NCBI GenBank assembly: GCA_021234155.1
Contig: JAJEKV010000004.1
Coordinates: 12,030,109-12,094,108, forward strand
Reading direction: 5' to 3'
Origin: Isoetes taiwanensis
Taxonomy: Eukaryota > Streptophyta > Lycopodiopsida > Isoetales > Isoetaceae
DNA length: 64,000 nucleotides
How positions within the stretch are numbered: position 1 is the first letter of the stretch; every line of letters starts with the position of its first letter. The notes beneath the pieces were generated by a model. It did not search any database, was not told where the DNA came from, and worked only from the letters and a program-made list of their open reading frames with translations. This document shows, piece after piece, positions 43,377-52,298 of the stretch. The translations under genes and the position numbers were made by a program.

Positions 43377-44370
43377 TCGTAATATATGCTAAAGGCATAT
43401 GCATACTTCCCATCGTCCGAAGACTTTTAATAAATGGATTCACCTGATCAAGAATTGACCCAATACAATCAATCCATTGGAATGGTACTCCTTGGAGCTC
43501 CGCTTGTGCATAACGTTGTGAATCGTCATATATGTACCAATGTATGGGATTTCCTGTCTCTCTTGTTGGAAGCAAATGATGGCCGAAACCCGGCATGTCG
43601 TATAAATTTACCAGCAAGTCCGGCAAAGGAGGTAGCTGTGGCAGTAACCACCTACCTTTATTACAACAAAACCCATCGTTTTCGACGTTCAATAAAGGAA
43701 TCTGACAATACGTGCATCGCTTACTCCAAGTACACATCGTGAATGTTCGGTTGATTGATAGTCTCATGTGCTGTGCACGAGCTTGCCAATGTGCCCGCAT
43801 CCTCGACACTGAGTCGCCGTCCACATTACCTACCTCCACATCAGTATAGGTAGATGATGTATCTACAGCCTCCATGTTTGCATATCGTTCTCTTCTCATT
43901 AGTCGTATACGGTCCCTATCCTCAGAAGATAAATTCGTATAACGCTCCCTTTGCATACGACGCACTCTCTCCCTATCTTCCTCACTTTATATGTAGTATG
44001 CTCGCCTGCAACTGTCGACAACCCATCATTTAACTCACTTCCACTAGTCGATGGCACACTTGGGGTTGGGACATCCACATCTATTCTAGTTCCAATTGTG
44101 TTCGTCGACCTAGATCGACGTTGTCTTGATCATTGCCTTGCTCTCTCATGCACTACCTCTCGAGCATTCTCACTTAGACTTGCATATCGTTCTCTATCCC
44201 TCTGTCGTCTCCTCTCCCTAAAATCTACTACTGGTGCAAAACGGGGTACTTCCCCTATCCGCCCAGATGGGCGTTGTCTAGCACGCTTGCCATTGCTCCA
44301 AAGTTGTATAACGTCTCATCTCTCTCGCCTCCATATGACTTTTGGTGGAGTTTGATGCATTATCGTCCAT
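43318..44370 (-). pseudogene. Helitron protein N-terminus with Cys cluster
   Basis: A likely start is at 44370 (MDDNASNSTK), soon broken by a stop. Repeats of the RRERYANM / RERYTNLS type (43880-43965 and 44160-44215) and a Cys cluster (CTYCQIPLL...FCCNKG) are typical of plant Helitron proteins. Confidence 0.75.
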
Positions 44371-44499
44371 GTTTAATTAACTCTGGTGCAATCAAGCAAA
44401 CTTTTTGAGCACGACGATGTAGAAGAATAACTTACATGGTTTAGTTTCCCCCGAAAATGCCTTCCCTCGTACGATATGAACTAGCCTTGAGATTGGGTG

Positions 44500-44640
44500 T
44501 CTGTTGTTGAAATTAGAGAAATAATAACACCATTAGCACAATTCATCATTCATTCAATAGACGTAACATTAGCATAATTCATCAATCACTCAATAGATGT
44601 ACCATTAGAATAATTCATAATTCAATGGATCTATAGTGGT
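44500..44640. repeat. Short tandem repeat before Helitron gene
   Basis: Three degenerate copies of CATTAGCATAATTCAT plus CAATAGA-type words, about 45 bp each, between the Helitron start and the zipper-like ORF. Confidence 0.6.
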
Positions 44641-44755
44641 AGCAGGTTTATTATATCACAAATACATGTAACTTATAATAGGTCAATAGTCATAGTGTGA
44701 TTATCTAAATAAGGAGCCATTATTGGTTTATAGATGTTCGAAGTGACCAAGACAT

Positions 44756-45157
44756 CTACATCTCTCCTCCTAAAATTGCCTTCACGACAGCATCATTTGC
44801 CTCGACAATTTGTAGTAGTCGGTGAAGACGGCTTAACTGTGTGACGAGCCTTTTAATATTGATTGAAAGAGTCACATTATCCTTAGACATTTTATCTAAC
44901 TCGTCAGATAGCTTATCCACTTGCAACTGCAATTTCTTTGTCATTGTTGAAGGAGCGCGCTTTCTATAGGATGCTATATGTAAGGCAATCTGATTTCGTC
45001 TGTACTTTCGTGATTTTCCATCTCTGGCAGACACTCCAAATCCCTTGCGACGTCTCTGAGTATTGGTCAAACTCACATCGATGTCATGAACGGTCGAAGG
45101 TTCACCAACCCCATTATTTACGTTAGCATCAATTGTATTTTCAACCATCTCCGCCAT
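44756..45157 (-). CDS. Basic leucine-zipper-like protein near Helitron
   Basis: 133 residues starting MAEMVENTID. A basic stretch (RKYRRNQIALHIASYRKR, about 49-66) is followed by a heptad series with Leu/Met every seven residues (from about 73 to 108). The layout recalls bZIP proteins, but the conserved Asn-Arg spacing of the basic region does not fit. Intact frame. It lies between the unknown ORF at 45308 and the Helitron protein, all on one strand. It could be an accessory DNA-binding protein of the element or a captured host gene. Confidence 0.5.
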   Translation of the reverse strand: MAEMVENTIDANVNNGVGEPSTVHDIDVSLTNTQRRRKGFGVSARDGKSRKYRRNQIALHIASYRKRAPSTMTKKLQLQVDKLSDELDKMSKDNVTLSINIKRLVTQLSRLHRLLQIVEANDAVVKAILGGEM

Positions 45158-45307
45158 TTACTACAATGCAAAAAACAAACATCAAATTAAAATAGTTTCA
45201 AACACACTCATATTCATTCCCAGTTCTTTTTCCAACAACGTTCATACGTTAAACTTAATAAAAAGGTACATTTGATGATCCAAACTTGACACCTAACCAT
45301 TATGCAT

Positions 45308-45652
45308 TTAGGTGTCACTAAATATCCCAACTTCAATCCTACCATCCACCTTTTCAGTCTCCACCTTGAAAATACCTATAGGGCCAAGAGAGCCACAACC
45401 CATGTATTTCTCAAGATAGTAGGATATGGCACCTGATGAATAATTTGTTTCTATTAATTCTAGTTTATTGAGAATGGAGTTAGGGAGAAAGTGCACCACA
45501 GCTAATGTGTCGAAAAGAATCTCCGAGGAATCTTGAATCCAACCACATTCAACGTGGTATAATTCATCTCCATGCACTTTAATTTTTATGTATAGGAACT
45601 TTTTTATATTAGATGTCACCATGACAATGGACTTCGGCAATGGCATGCCCAT
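45308..45652 (-). CDS. Unknown ORF related to last exon of the 15.5-17.7 kb gene
   Basis: 114 residues starting MGMPLPKSIV. From about residue 22 it aligns with the last exon at 15499-15801: CGW...S..LFDTL against CGF...S..LWNSL without gaps, then YLEKYMG and GIFKV...IEVGIFSD against WLEEFVG and GIFRV...IVKVYSE. An AG acceptor (TTTCAG) directly precedes the ATG, so it may be a terminal exon too. No known family recognised. Confidence 0.55.
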   Translation of the reverse strand: MGMPLPKSIVMVTSNIKKFLYIKIKVHGDELYHVECGWIQDSSEILFDTLAVVHFLPNSILNKLELIETNYSSGAISYYLEKYMGCGSLGPIGIFKVETEKVDGRIEVGIFSDT

Positions 45653-45699
45653 CTGAAATTAGGGACACTAGATCTATTCAATAAAGTCACGGAAAAAAC

Positions 45700-46080
45700 A
45701 ACACCTATAGATCAACAATGTAGAAATAAGAAAAATTTTAGATAGTTAAAGGAAAACTTGGAAGTGGAACAAATACCCTAGGAATGAGAATCATACAACA
45801 CTATAGACCAACAATGCAACAGGAGGAAAAATTCTAGATAGTCTAAGAGAAACTTAAAAATGCAATAAATGTCGCAATTATGAAGAAAATACACCATTAT
45901 AGACCAACAATAGAAATTTTTTACGTATTAAAAATAGGAACTTTAGAAGTATAGTGAAAGGGAAACTTATAAGTAGAATGAATACCCCAAGAATTAGAAT
46001 CAAACAACATTATGGACCAACAATTCAATAAGAGGAAAAATAGGTGATAGAAGAGAAACTCAGAAGTGCATAGACACCTT
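45700..46080. repeat. Degenerate tandem repeat, about 100 bp period
   Basis: Four copies of a unit marked by CACTATAGACCAACAATG (about 45705, 45810, 45895, 46010), followed by GAGGAAAAAT and GAGAAACTT words. It lies just upstream of the small ORFs on the Helitron strand and may be part of the element. Confidence 0.65.
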
Positions 46081-46389
46081 AAGAGATTAGAAGAGCAAGC
46101 GGAAGGCGAGCGCCCAGAAGAGTAGTTCGAACGGTGGTAGAATCACAAGAAAATACCTATATTTATATGCGTACAATATGGCCACGTTTTTCAAATCTAA
46201 AAAAAACCTAAGGCATGTGTTAATATAATCGGATTCGAAAATCTCATATGACGCTATAAGAATAAGGGCGGAACGTCACGCATCTATCTGAATCTGATCC
46301 TCTACGGACACCACGAGACAAAATAAGACTGCCTATCTACGTCTTAGAATAGAAATGATTGCATTTAACATGTCAGCCAGCGTTATTTA

Positions 46390-46579
46390 ATGCTCCGTTT
46401 AAAGGTTACTGCATTTAATGAAGGGTCATATATGCCATTCTTAGATAGATTCTTAGGAAGATTTCGATGCCATTTCCACTGGATAACTGATCTATCAGCC
46501 ATAGGACCTGTTCTGGCTCACCATCGTATAGCAGCAGCTATAGCAGAGACAAATAAAGGAGCTCTTCATATGGCAATTA
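46390..46579 (+). pseudogene. Unrecognised internal exon
   Basis: The plus-strand frame ends at a strong donor (AGCAG|GTAAGTG, 46585). It reads PFLDRFLGRFRCHFHW and IGPVLAHHRIAAAIAE, with a coding-like composition. No family recognised and no matching exon found nearby. Confidence 0.35.
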
Positions 46580-46589
46580 GCAGGTAAGT

Positions 46590-48060
46590 GTTGTAACCCG
46601 ATCCTTTAGATTTCATTCAGATTGAGAGATATACAAATTGCAAGAGAGCGGAAATCAGGTGAGAACTAGACCGAATACTTGAACTATACTTCACTGCAGC
46701 CAGTTTATCTGTTTGTTGTTAAAGGGCCAAACGTTATTAGATTCATGATTATTCCAGAATCTGGTAACCATGCACTATATCCAACACTTTGAGGACTTTA
46801 AGGGTTGCTCCAATGTGGTGGAATAAAGAAGGCCAAGCCGTCTGATGCCTATGGACTCCTTAGAGAGGGAATTCAAGTGGTTGAATATTGATGGTGCTGT
46901 AAATTTTACATAGGATGTAAATAGAGGTACATAAATGAATACAGTTAGAAGTCATTCTGAAGAGGCAGTGCTCTATTGCCTGTTCACCAAGTTGCTGGGT
47001 AAAGTGAATTTTATTTCGAATTTAATGGAATTCATTTGTATATATGGAATTTTGAGAATTTGAATTGTGTGTTCATGAGGGAAATTGAGCTTAGATTGTC
47101 ATTTGGACGGAAATGTGCCTTGATCCTCTTTGTTTTCTCCATGCCTACCAAGGGATGACATGGTACTTCAAGTGGAGAATACACATCACCATGATTTCTT
47201 AGCTCATTGTTGATGTCATCAGCTGCAACAATTATCTTGAAGATATGAGTTAATAATGACGCTGCCTTCAATATCCTCACTAAACCAGTCCTTGGATTGT
47301 TGTTTGCATGTTTTATCAAGTCCATACAATGGGAGTCATGCTTGAAACCTCGTACTTGGAAACACAATTGGGCATTATTCATTTGTTAACTTAATAGCAT
47401 TCGAAACACGGTTTGTCAAAAAGCAAAGATTCTGAGATCAAAAGAATCTAAATGTGCTGAAGCACAACAAATTGGGAAACATGAGCAGGTTTGATAAGTG
47501 ACAATGTCACAACAGTGAGAATTGTTCCAGTAGCCCTCACGCATAAGCAGCATTCTTCCTGTTCCAGGGCACTAAGCTTGGTCATTAACATCATCTTCTG
47601 AAGAGTCATAACAGTCCAGCTTCTGGATGGCCGTTGGTGTTGCAGCTGCAGCTGCAGCATGCATAATAATGCCTCTTAGTTTCCTAGCAAAGCACCATCA
47701 TGAACAGAAACTGTATCTAGATTAATTTTGGTAAAGTTCTTACCTCTATTCCTATTATAACATTTGGCTTATATTTTAAAGGTTTTACTCAGTTCACAAT
47801 CTTTTTTTTCATGGTTATATTTTATATGCTGCACCTATACAACATGCCTAGTTTCTGATTCGGCAGTGCTGCACGATTCTCTTAAGATCCTTGTTTACTT
47901 CAAGGAAGCAAATCTGTCAAACCCAATATGCAGAGGTTGAAATGCTTAGGCTTAAGCATGCTGGATGTCATTGCAACTCTAAGTCCATTGTGCACAATAG
48001 ATGTTAAATTTGCACTCTAACTTACAGTTGGAGTTTGTAAAAGAAAGAATCAGTGCAAAA
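46590..48060. other. No clear gene
   Basis: A 116-residue minus frame (47032-47382) and a 70-residue one (47448-47660, Cys-rich) are the longest. Neither shows a known motif. They may be old gene fragments. Confidence 0.3.
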
Positions 48061-48064
48061 GAAA

Positions 48065-48101
48065 GGAGGCCGCCCACCCTAACGGGCGGCCTCTTTTCTA
48101 G
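48065..48101 (+). mobile_element. Helitron-type 3' terminus (hairpin plus CTAG)
   Basis: A 10 bp perfect GC stem (GAGGCCGCCC 48066-48075, GGGCGGCCTC 48084-48093) is followed by TTTT and CTAG (48098-48101), then T. Helitrons end in a hairpin a few bases before CTRR and insert between A and T. The matching 5' TC end to the left was not located, so the element's content is unknown. Confidence 0.55.
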
Positions 48102-48104
48102 TTA

Positions 48105-48273
<169 letters not shown>

Positions 48274-48763
48274 CACGTTTGCACAAACGAGGGTGGAGAC
48301 TTTGGAGCGATTTGAATTTGAAGGCATCCACGTTGCAGACAGCTGGGATTATTGTGCACGTGGAAAGCCTTATAGTCGTTAGATTTGATCTAAGGCGGAG
48401 AAAAATGATGGAAATTCCAGCGTGTCCATGGGGAGCGTAGCGTTGGAAGTTATGTCCGGGCTTTCAGAATTCGATTTGGGATTACGGCATTACTGGCAAG
48501 TTCTAACCTTTGAGGGATTTTTGGGATTACGGCATTACTGGAATTGGAATTGGCATTACGGCCAATTGAATTGTAATTTTAATTATATACCTGGATTATG
48601 GGAATTCTTGGTGTTTGCATCCTTGTCCATTCTGGTTTCTTGTTCCGAAGTTATCTTGTTCCAAAGGTAAAAGCTAGGTCACTTGCTCTATTTTTCCAAA
48701 AGATAAGCTCTTTTGCATTGGCGTTGTGGGCAATGGTTTCCAATCGATCTCATTTTTGACGAC

Positions 48764-49132
48764 CTATTCATGTTTCTTCCCATTTCTTTTTAGGGCAAAA
48801 TGCAAAGCTGGCTTGGGCATTTCACTTACTTCGTTGGCTCTTTTGCAAAAGGTAAACTCTATGGCTTTGACCTTGGTGAGCAAGCATCGATTGTATCTAC
48901 TAGGCTTTTTTCTACACAAGTATCTCATTTTGTTTCCATCGATTTTGGTTTTTGCATCGACCAACATTTCCTCTAGGCAAGCTGTTTCTGTTTTTTCCCT
49001 TTGCATTTCCTTGTTTTGATGGCTCTTGCCCATATAGTATATTCCTACTAGTTCATCTAATGAAGCAGTACCTTCTGTTGCATAGTCTAATAGTTGTCCA
49101 TAACAACTGGATGTTTTTTGTGCTAGTGCCAA
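48764..49132 (-). other. Uninterrupted 122-residue ORF, unrecognised
   Basis: Starts MALAQKTSSCYGQLLDYATEG and is Lys/Glu/Arg-rich in the middle (QNKEMQREKTETACLEEML). No domain recognised. It runs opposite to the UPL fragment that follows. Could be a chance frame. Confidence 0.25.
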
Positions 49133-49160
49133 AAGAGCAATGTCTTAGCCGTCTCTACTG

Positions 49161-49788
49161 TTGGCTGTGATTCTCCCATTAGGGGAAGTGAGTAGTTCAA
49201 CCAGTGCTTCAGAAGGCAGAAGTTCGGGTAGGAAAGGACATGACAGTTCAAGCAATAGATCGGAAGTACCTTCTAATTTTGATATTTCACCACGAGAGAA
49301 GTTCTTATTAGACCACCCCGAGCTGCTGCTTCAGCTTGGAGCAGACTTATTCTCTGTGTTGGTTCAGATTTGCAGCGGATTTTATTGGATTCGTTTTTAG
49401 GTTAGGCATCTGAATGCTAATTGTGGTAAACAATATCTAGGTATATGGTTCAAGTGTCAGCTCTTCCGTGCAGCATAAGTTTCTTGTTGCCATCAACAAA
49501 TTGATGCATTTTAGCACTGCAGAGATGTTAAGTACACTGTCAAAAGAGTCCAACATATCTAGGTACTTGTTTAATATGATTTGAACATTAACAATGTTAA
49601 CTGAACACTATATGATTCTATGTTTGATGTATTTTGCAGTTTTTTGGCAAGTGTTCTGGCATCCAAAGATCCATCAGTTCTTATGATGTCACTAAGCATA
49701 GCTGGTCTGCTTATGCAGAAGCTTCCAGCTCTATTTTCAAAATTATTTTTCAACGAGGGTCTTGTGCATGCACTTGATTTTAACTAGC
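49161..49788 (+). pseudogene. HECT E3 ligase UPL3/UPL4-like fragment (ARM region)
   Basis: Three exon-like pieces: 49161-49385, 49441-49562 (AG acceptor, AG|GTACTT donor) and 49640-49788 (TTTTGCAG acceptor). They read LLDHPELLLQLGADLFSVLVQ, then YGSSVSSSVQHKFLVAINKL and STLSKESNIS, then SFLASVLASKDPSVLMMSL and LFFNEGLVHAL. This matches the armadillo part of plant UPL3/UPL4 (KAKTUS-type) ubiquitin ligases. The first donor is not canonical, and the gene stops with no HECT domain, so it is a fragment. Confidence 0.7.
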
Positions 49789-49853
49789 CATTGAAGCACA
49801 ACAGGTTTTTGACAGGCTTTTAGTCCTTGATGTTGCTTGCTAGACTGCACTAA

Positions 49854-50165
49854 TTGCAGCATATGTTGAAAATGAATTTGGTAGTCACATTAGTGTGTTG
49901 TTTGAATGCATGTTGCAGCATAGGTGCAAGAGATAAGGTTAGGGAAATACATATGGAAATTGCACGTAAGGGTTTGGAAGGTGGTCCTTTCATGGGTAGC
50001 ACTCTAGTTGATATGTGTGCCAAATGTGGCTCACTTCTAGAGGCACGACATGTATTAGACAAGCTATCAATTCGTAATGTTATGACCTGGAACTCATTAA
50101 TATCTGGATATGCTGAGAATGGATCCAGTAAGGATTCATGGAAATGCTTTCAAAAAATGCAATAA
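49854..50165 (+). pseudogene. PPR protein fragment (PLS type)
   Basis: Reads STLVDMCAKCGSLLEARHVL, then RNVMTWNSLISGYAENG and SWKCFQKMQ: one and a half PPR repeats of the plant PLS class (organelle RNA-binding and editing factors). The normal VDMYAKCGS is VDMCAKCGS. It is cut at both ends and lies directly after the UPL-like fragment on the same strand. Confidence 0.75.
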
Positions 50166-50289
50166 GAAGAATATGTCATTGAGAATGGTGCAACTTCAAA
50201 GATCTCTGTTGCAAAAGAAAGATGGCCTGGAATTAGATTCCCTGAGTAATTGTAGATCCAAAAGGTGCGTTATCCAGACTTGATATATA

Positions 50290-50549
50290 TTTTTATTCCA
50301 AACTGGATTCCAACTGGTGTAATGGAGGTATTCAGAGTTTTGGTACTGGCAGCAGCATACTGTCTCTGCTTAATACTTCTTGCAGTGCAAAGAACTAATG
50401 AAGGAGAAGACACCAATCAATGTATTGGTCTGCATAATGAAGTTGTTGGTGGTGGCGCAGAACCTATGGCATTTGTTGCTTCAATTAGTTATGCAGGTGA
50501 AAGTTTTTCTTACACAGGAGGCGTTAATGATAAAGCTTCACAGCTTTGA
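50290..50549 (+). other. Open frame in the fragment cluster, unrecognised
   Basis: Hydrophobic start (VFRVLVLAAAYCLCLILLAV) then a polar tail ending SYTGGVNDKASQL. It may be another gene fragment in the row. No family recognised. Confidence 0.25.
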
Positions 50550-50890
50550 TTAATATGTCATGTAGCTATGTAGAATTGCAAAATAGCAATGTTGGGGAAT
50601 CCAATGCGCGATGTGCTAAAGCAATTAATTGCTTAAAGTAAATCATAAAGTTTCCACTTGTCTTATTTTAAATAAATGTATATATGGTCTGAGATAATAG
50701 GTTACAGCTCTTTCCCTCTCTCTCTTTTAGTTTTGTTCAATTAAAGTGATCTGAAAATTTTTGTTTCCAAGGCTTAAATAGGCGCATGATGCTGATATCC
50801 AAGTATGTCACACGAAAGCATGTTACATAAATTTGATTCAGTGTGACTTCACCCTGAAATATGTGACCCCGATGGAAAAGCAAGGCTGCT

Positions 50891-51260
50891 ATGCAGAAGG
50901 CTCTGGAAGATCCCATATCCAAACTGTATGAAGAAATGGGAACATGGAAAGATGCACCCTTAAAAGCGGTACTTGTAGACAAGGGATCCATTGTGGAATT
51001 GACTGCTGAAAGATCTTGCATTTTAGACCGAGCAAGCTTCGGGCTGCCTATAATCGATATGCCATATGATGTTCAAGGTTTGTCCAAATTTGTTTTATTG
51101 ATAGAGGATTGAAGTATATAAATTCTTGTAAATGTTTTCTTGTACAAAAGAACAAGAGGAAGAGGAGGCTGGTCTGAGAATTCTTCACCTTTCTCTGGAG
51201 GAGACATATTATCTCAGTGATGCATTGGGTTGTTTAGACATTTATCAGCAAGCTCTGAAT
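50891..51260 (+). pseudogene. tRNA-splicing endonuclease Sen2-type N-terminal fragment
   Basis: Exons 50891-51077 (donor AAG|GTTTGT) and 51151-51260 (acceptor AAAAG, donor GTAAGT) join in phase. Reads ALEDPISKLYEEM, ERSCILDRASFGLPI and LRILHLSLEETYYLSDALGC, matching the N-terminal region of plant Sen2 subunits (ALAEPIS, LLDRCCFGR, LSFEEAFFL-type pattern). The nuclease domain is missing downstream, so this is a fragment or the gene was interrupted here. The first Met may not be the true start. Confidence 0.65.
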
Positions 51261-51843
51261 GTAAGTCATTTTTTGTGTGCTTGCTTTGTATTCCATAAAA
51301 GGGTTTCTTGAAGTATCTTGCCTAAATCTGTAGCTTCTGTAGCTTCTATATATCTGTTATCTGTGCCTAAATCTATAGCTTCTGTATATCTTTTATCTGT
51401 GCTTGTTGCCTTCGACAAAATCTCAAAGAATCTCCAAAAACTTGTTGCCTTTGGCTCAATCTCCAAGAACTTGTTGCATTTGAACCCCTGCTCACTGAAG
51501 GGGGAAAGAATTCTGAGCCTGGAATGCTGTATTGCAGGATGGGAAGGGGTTAGGGCATCTATTCACTACGCGGCAGAAGATAAAGCAGCCATAGCCACAG
51601 CTTCCAAAGGTCGACTAAAAAAGGGCATTCTTAGAAAAACATAATATCTTGTTCTCTATGGTTCTGCAGTTTGACATCTATTCTGCAGTTAGATTGAAGC
51701 TTAGGCCATCTATTCACAGCGCTGCATAAGATAAAGCCACCATAGCCATAGCCATGCGGCTCTGTGCAAAGATTTGATGCTGGAACAGAGCTTGCCGCCC
51801 AAAACAGAGTAAGGAACGTAATTCGCAACTGTGCATTACGTCC
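51261..51843. other. No gene; short duplicated words
   Basis: CTAAATCTATAGCTTCTGTA and related words are repeated at 51325-51395, and ATCTATTCAC...GCAGAAGATAAAGC-like at 51557 and 51708. Confidence 0.4.
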
Positions 51844-51986
51844 GGTAATGCATGCTTCTCAAGATTCCGGCAATAATTTTCTCGGCGGCGCCACCAAACT
51901 CGCGGCTCCGCCGCTCATGCGCCGCAACGTTGGCGGTGCCGCCTCGAAAAATTATATGCCGGGATCTCTTCGAAGCGTGCATTACC
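51844..51986. repeat. Fold-back element with GC-rich core, copy 1
   Basis: Arms of about 55 bp: GGTAATGCATGCTTCT at the left and the complement GCGTGCATTACC at the right, then CCGGCA...ATAATTTTCTCGGCGGC matched by its inverted form. The core is rich in GCCGCC. The design matches the element at 56852-57008. Probably a small MITE. Confidence 0.7.
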
Positions 51987-52298
51987 TACTACCTAATACA
52001 TAGCCACTTCCACCAAGCCTTTCTCGCACTTTTTCCATAAATCTAGACCTTCAATATTAGCACATAGCCTCTCACAAGTTCCACCTATGGGCAGGAGCCA
52101 TTGCAAATTTTTTTCCGGTGCATAAAAATAAATTTAGGTATATATATTAGGTACGTAACGCAGATCTCATATGCATTTTGGCAAAAAGTGCATTTTGAGA
52201 AAATGGCACGTCTTTATCCATCAAAATATGAAAAATTAGAGCAAAGAGTATCAACATACTTGGCACATTTAGCCAGGTGTACTAGTGACCACATATTT

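Larger units (their letters stand above)
40236..45652 (-). mobile_element. Helitron-type element, decayed (Rep-helicase)
   Basis: Minus-strand fragments give a Rep/helicase protein in normal order (44370 to 40236). Two small same-strand ORFs lie upstream (45157-44756, 45652-45308). Neither terminus could be fixed, so limits are those of the coding parts. That the two small ORFs belong to the element is inferred from strand and spacing. Confidence 0.7.

Noticed and set aside
44756-45157. True bZIP transcription factor
   Set aside because: The conserved Asn-x7-Arg spacing of the bZIP basic region is not met; kept only as zipper-like.
48065-48097. Rho-independent terminator (GC stem plus T run)
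   Set aside because: The DNA is plant nuclear; followed by CTAG|T the structure is better explained as a Helitron 3' end.
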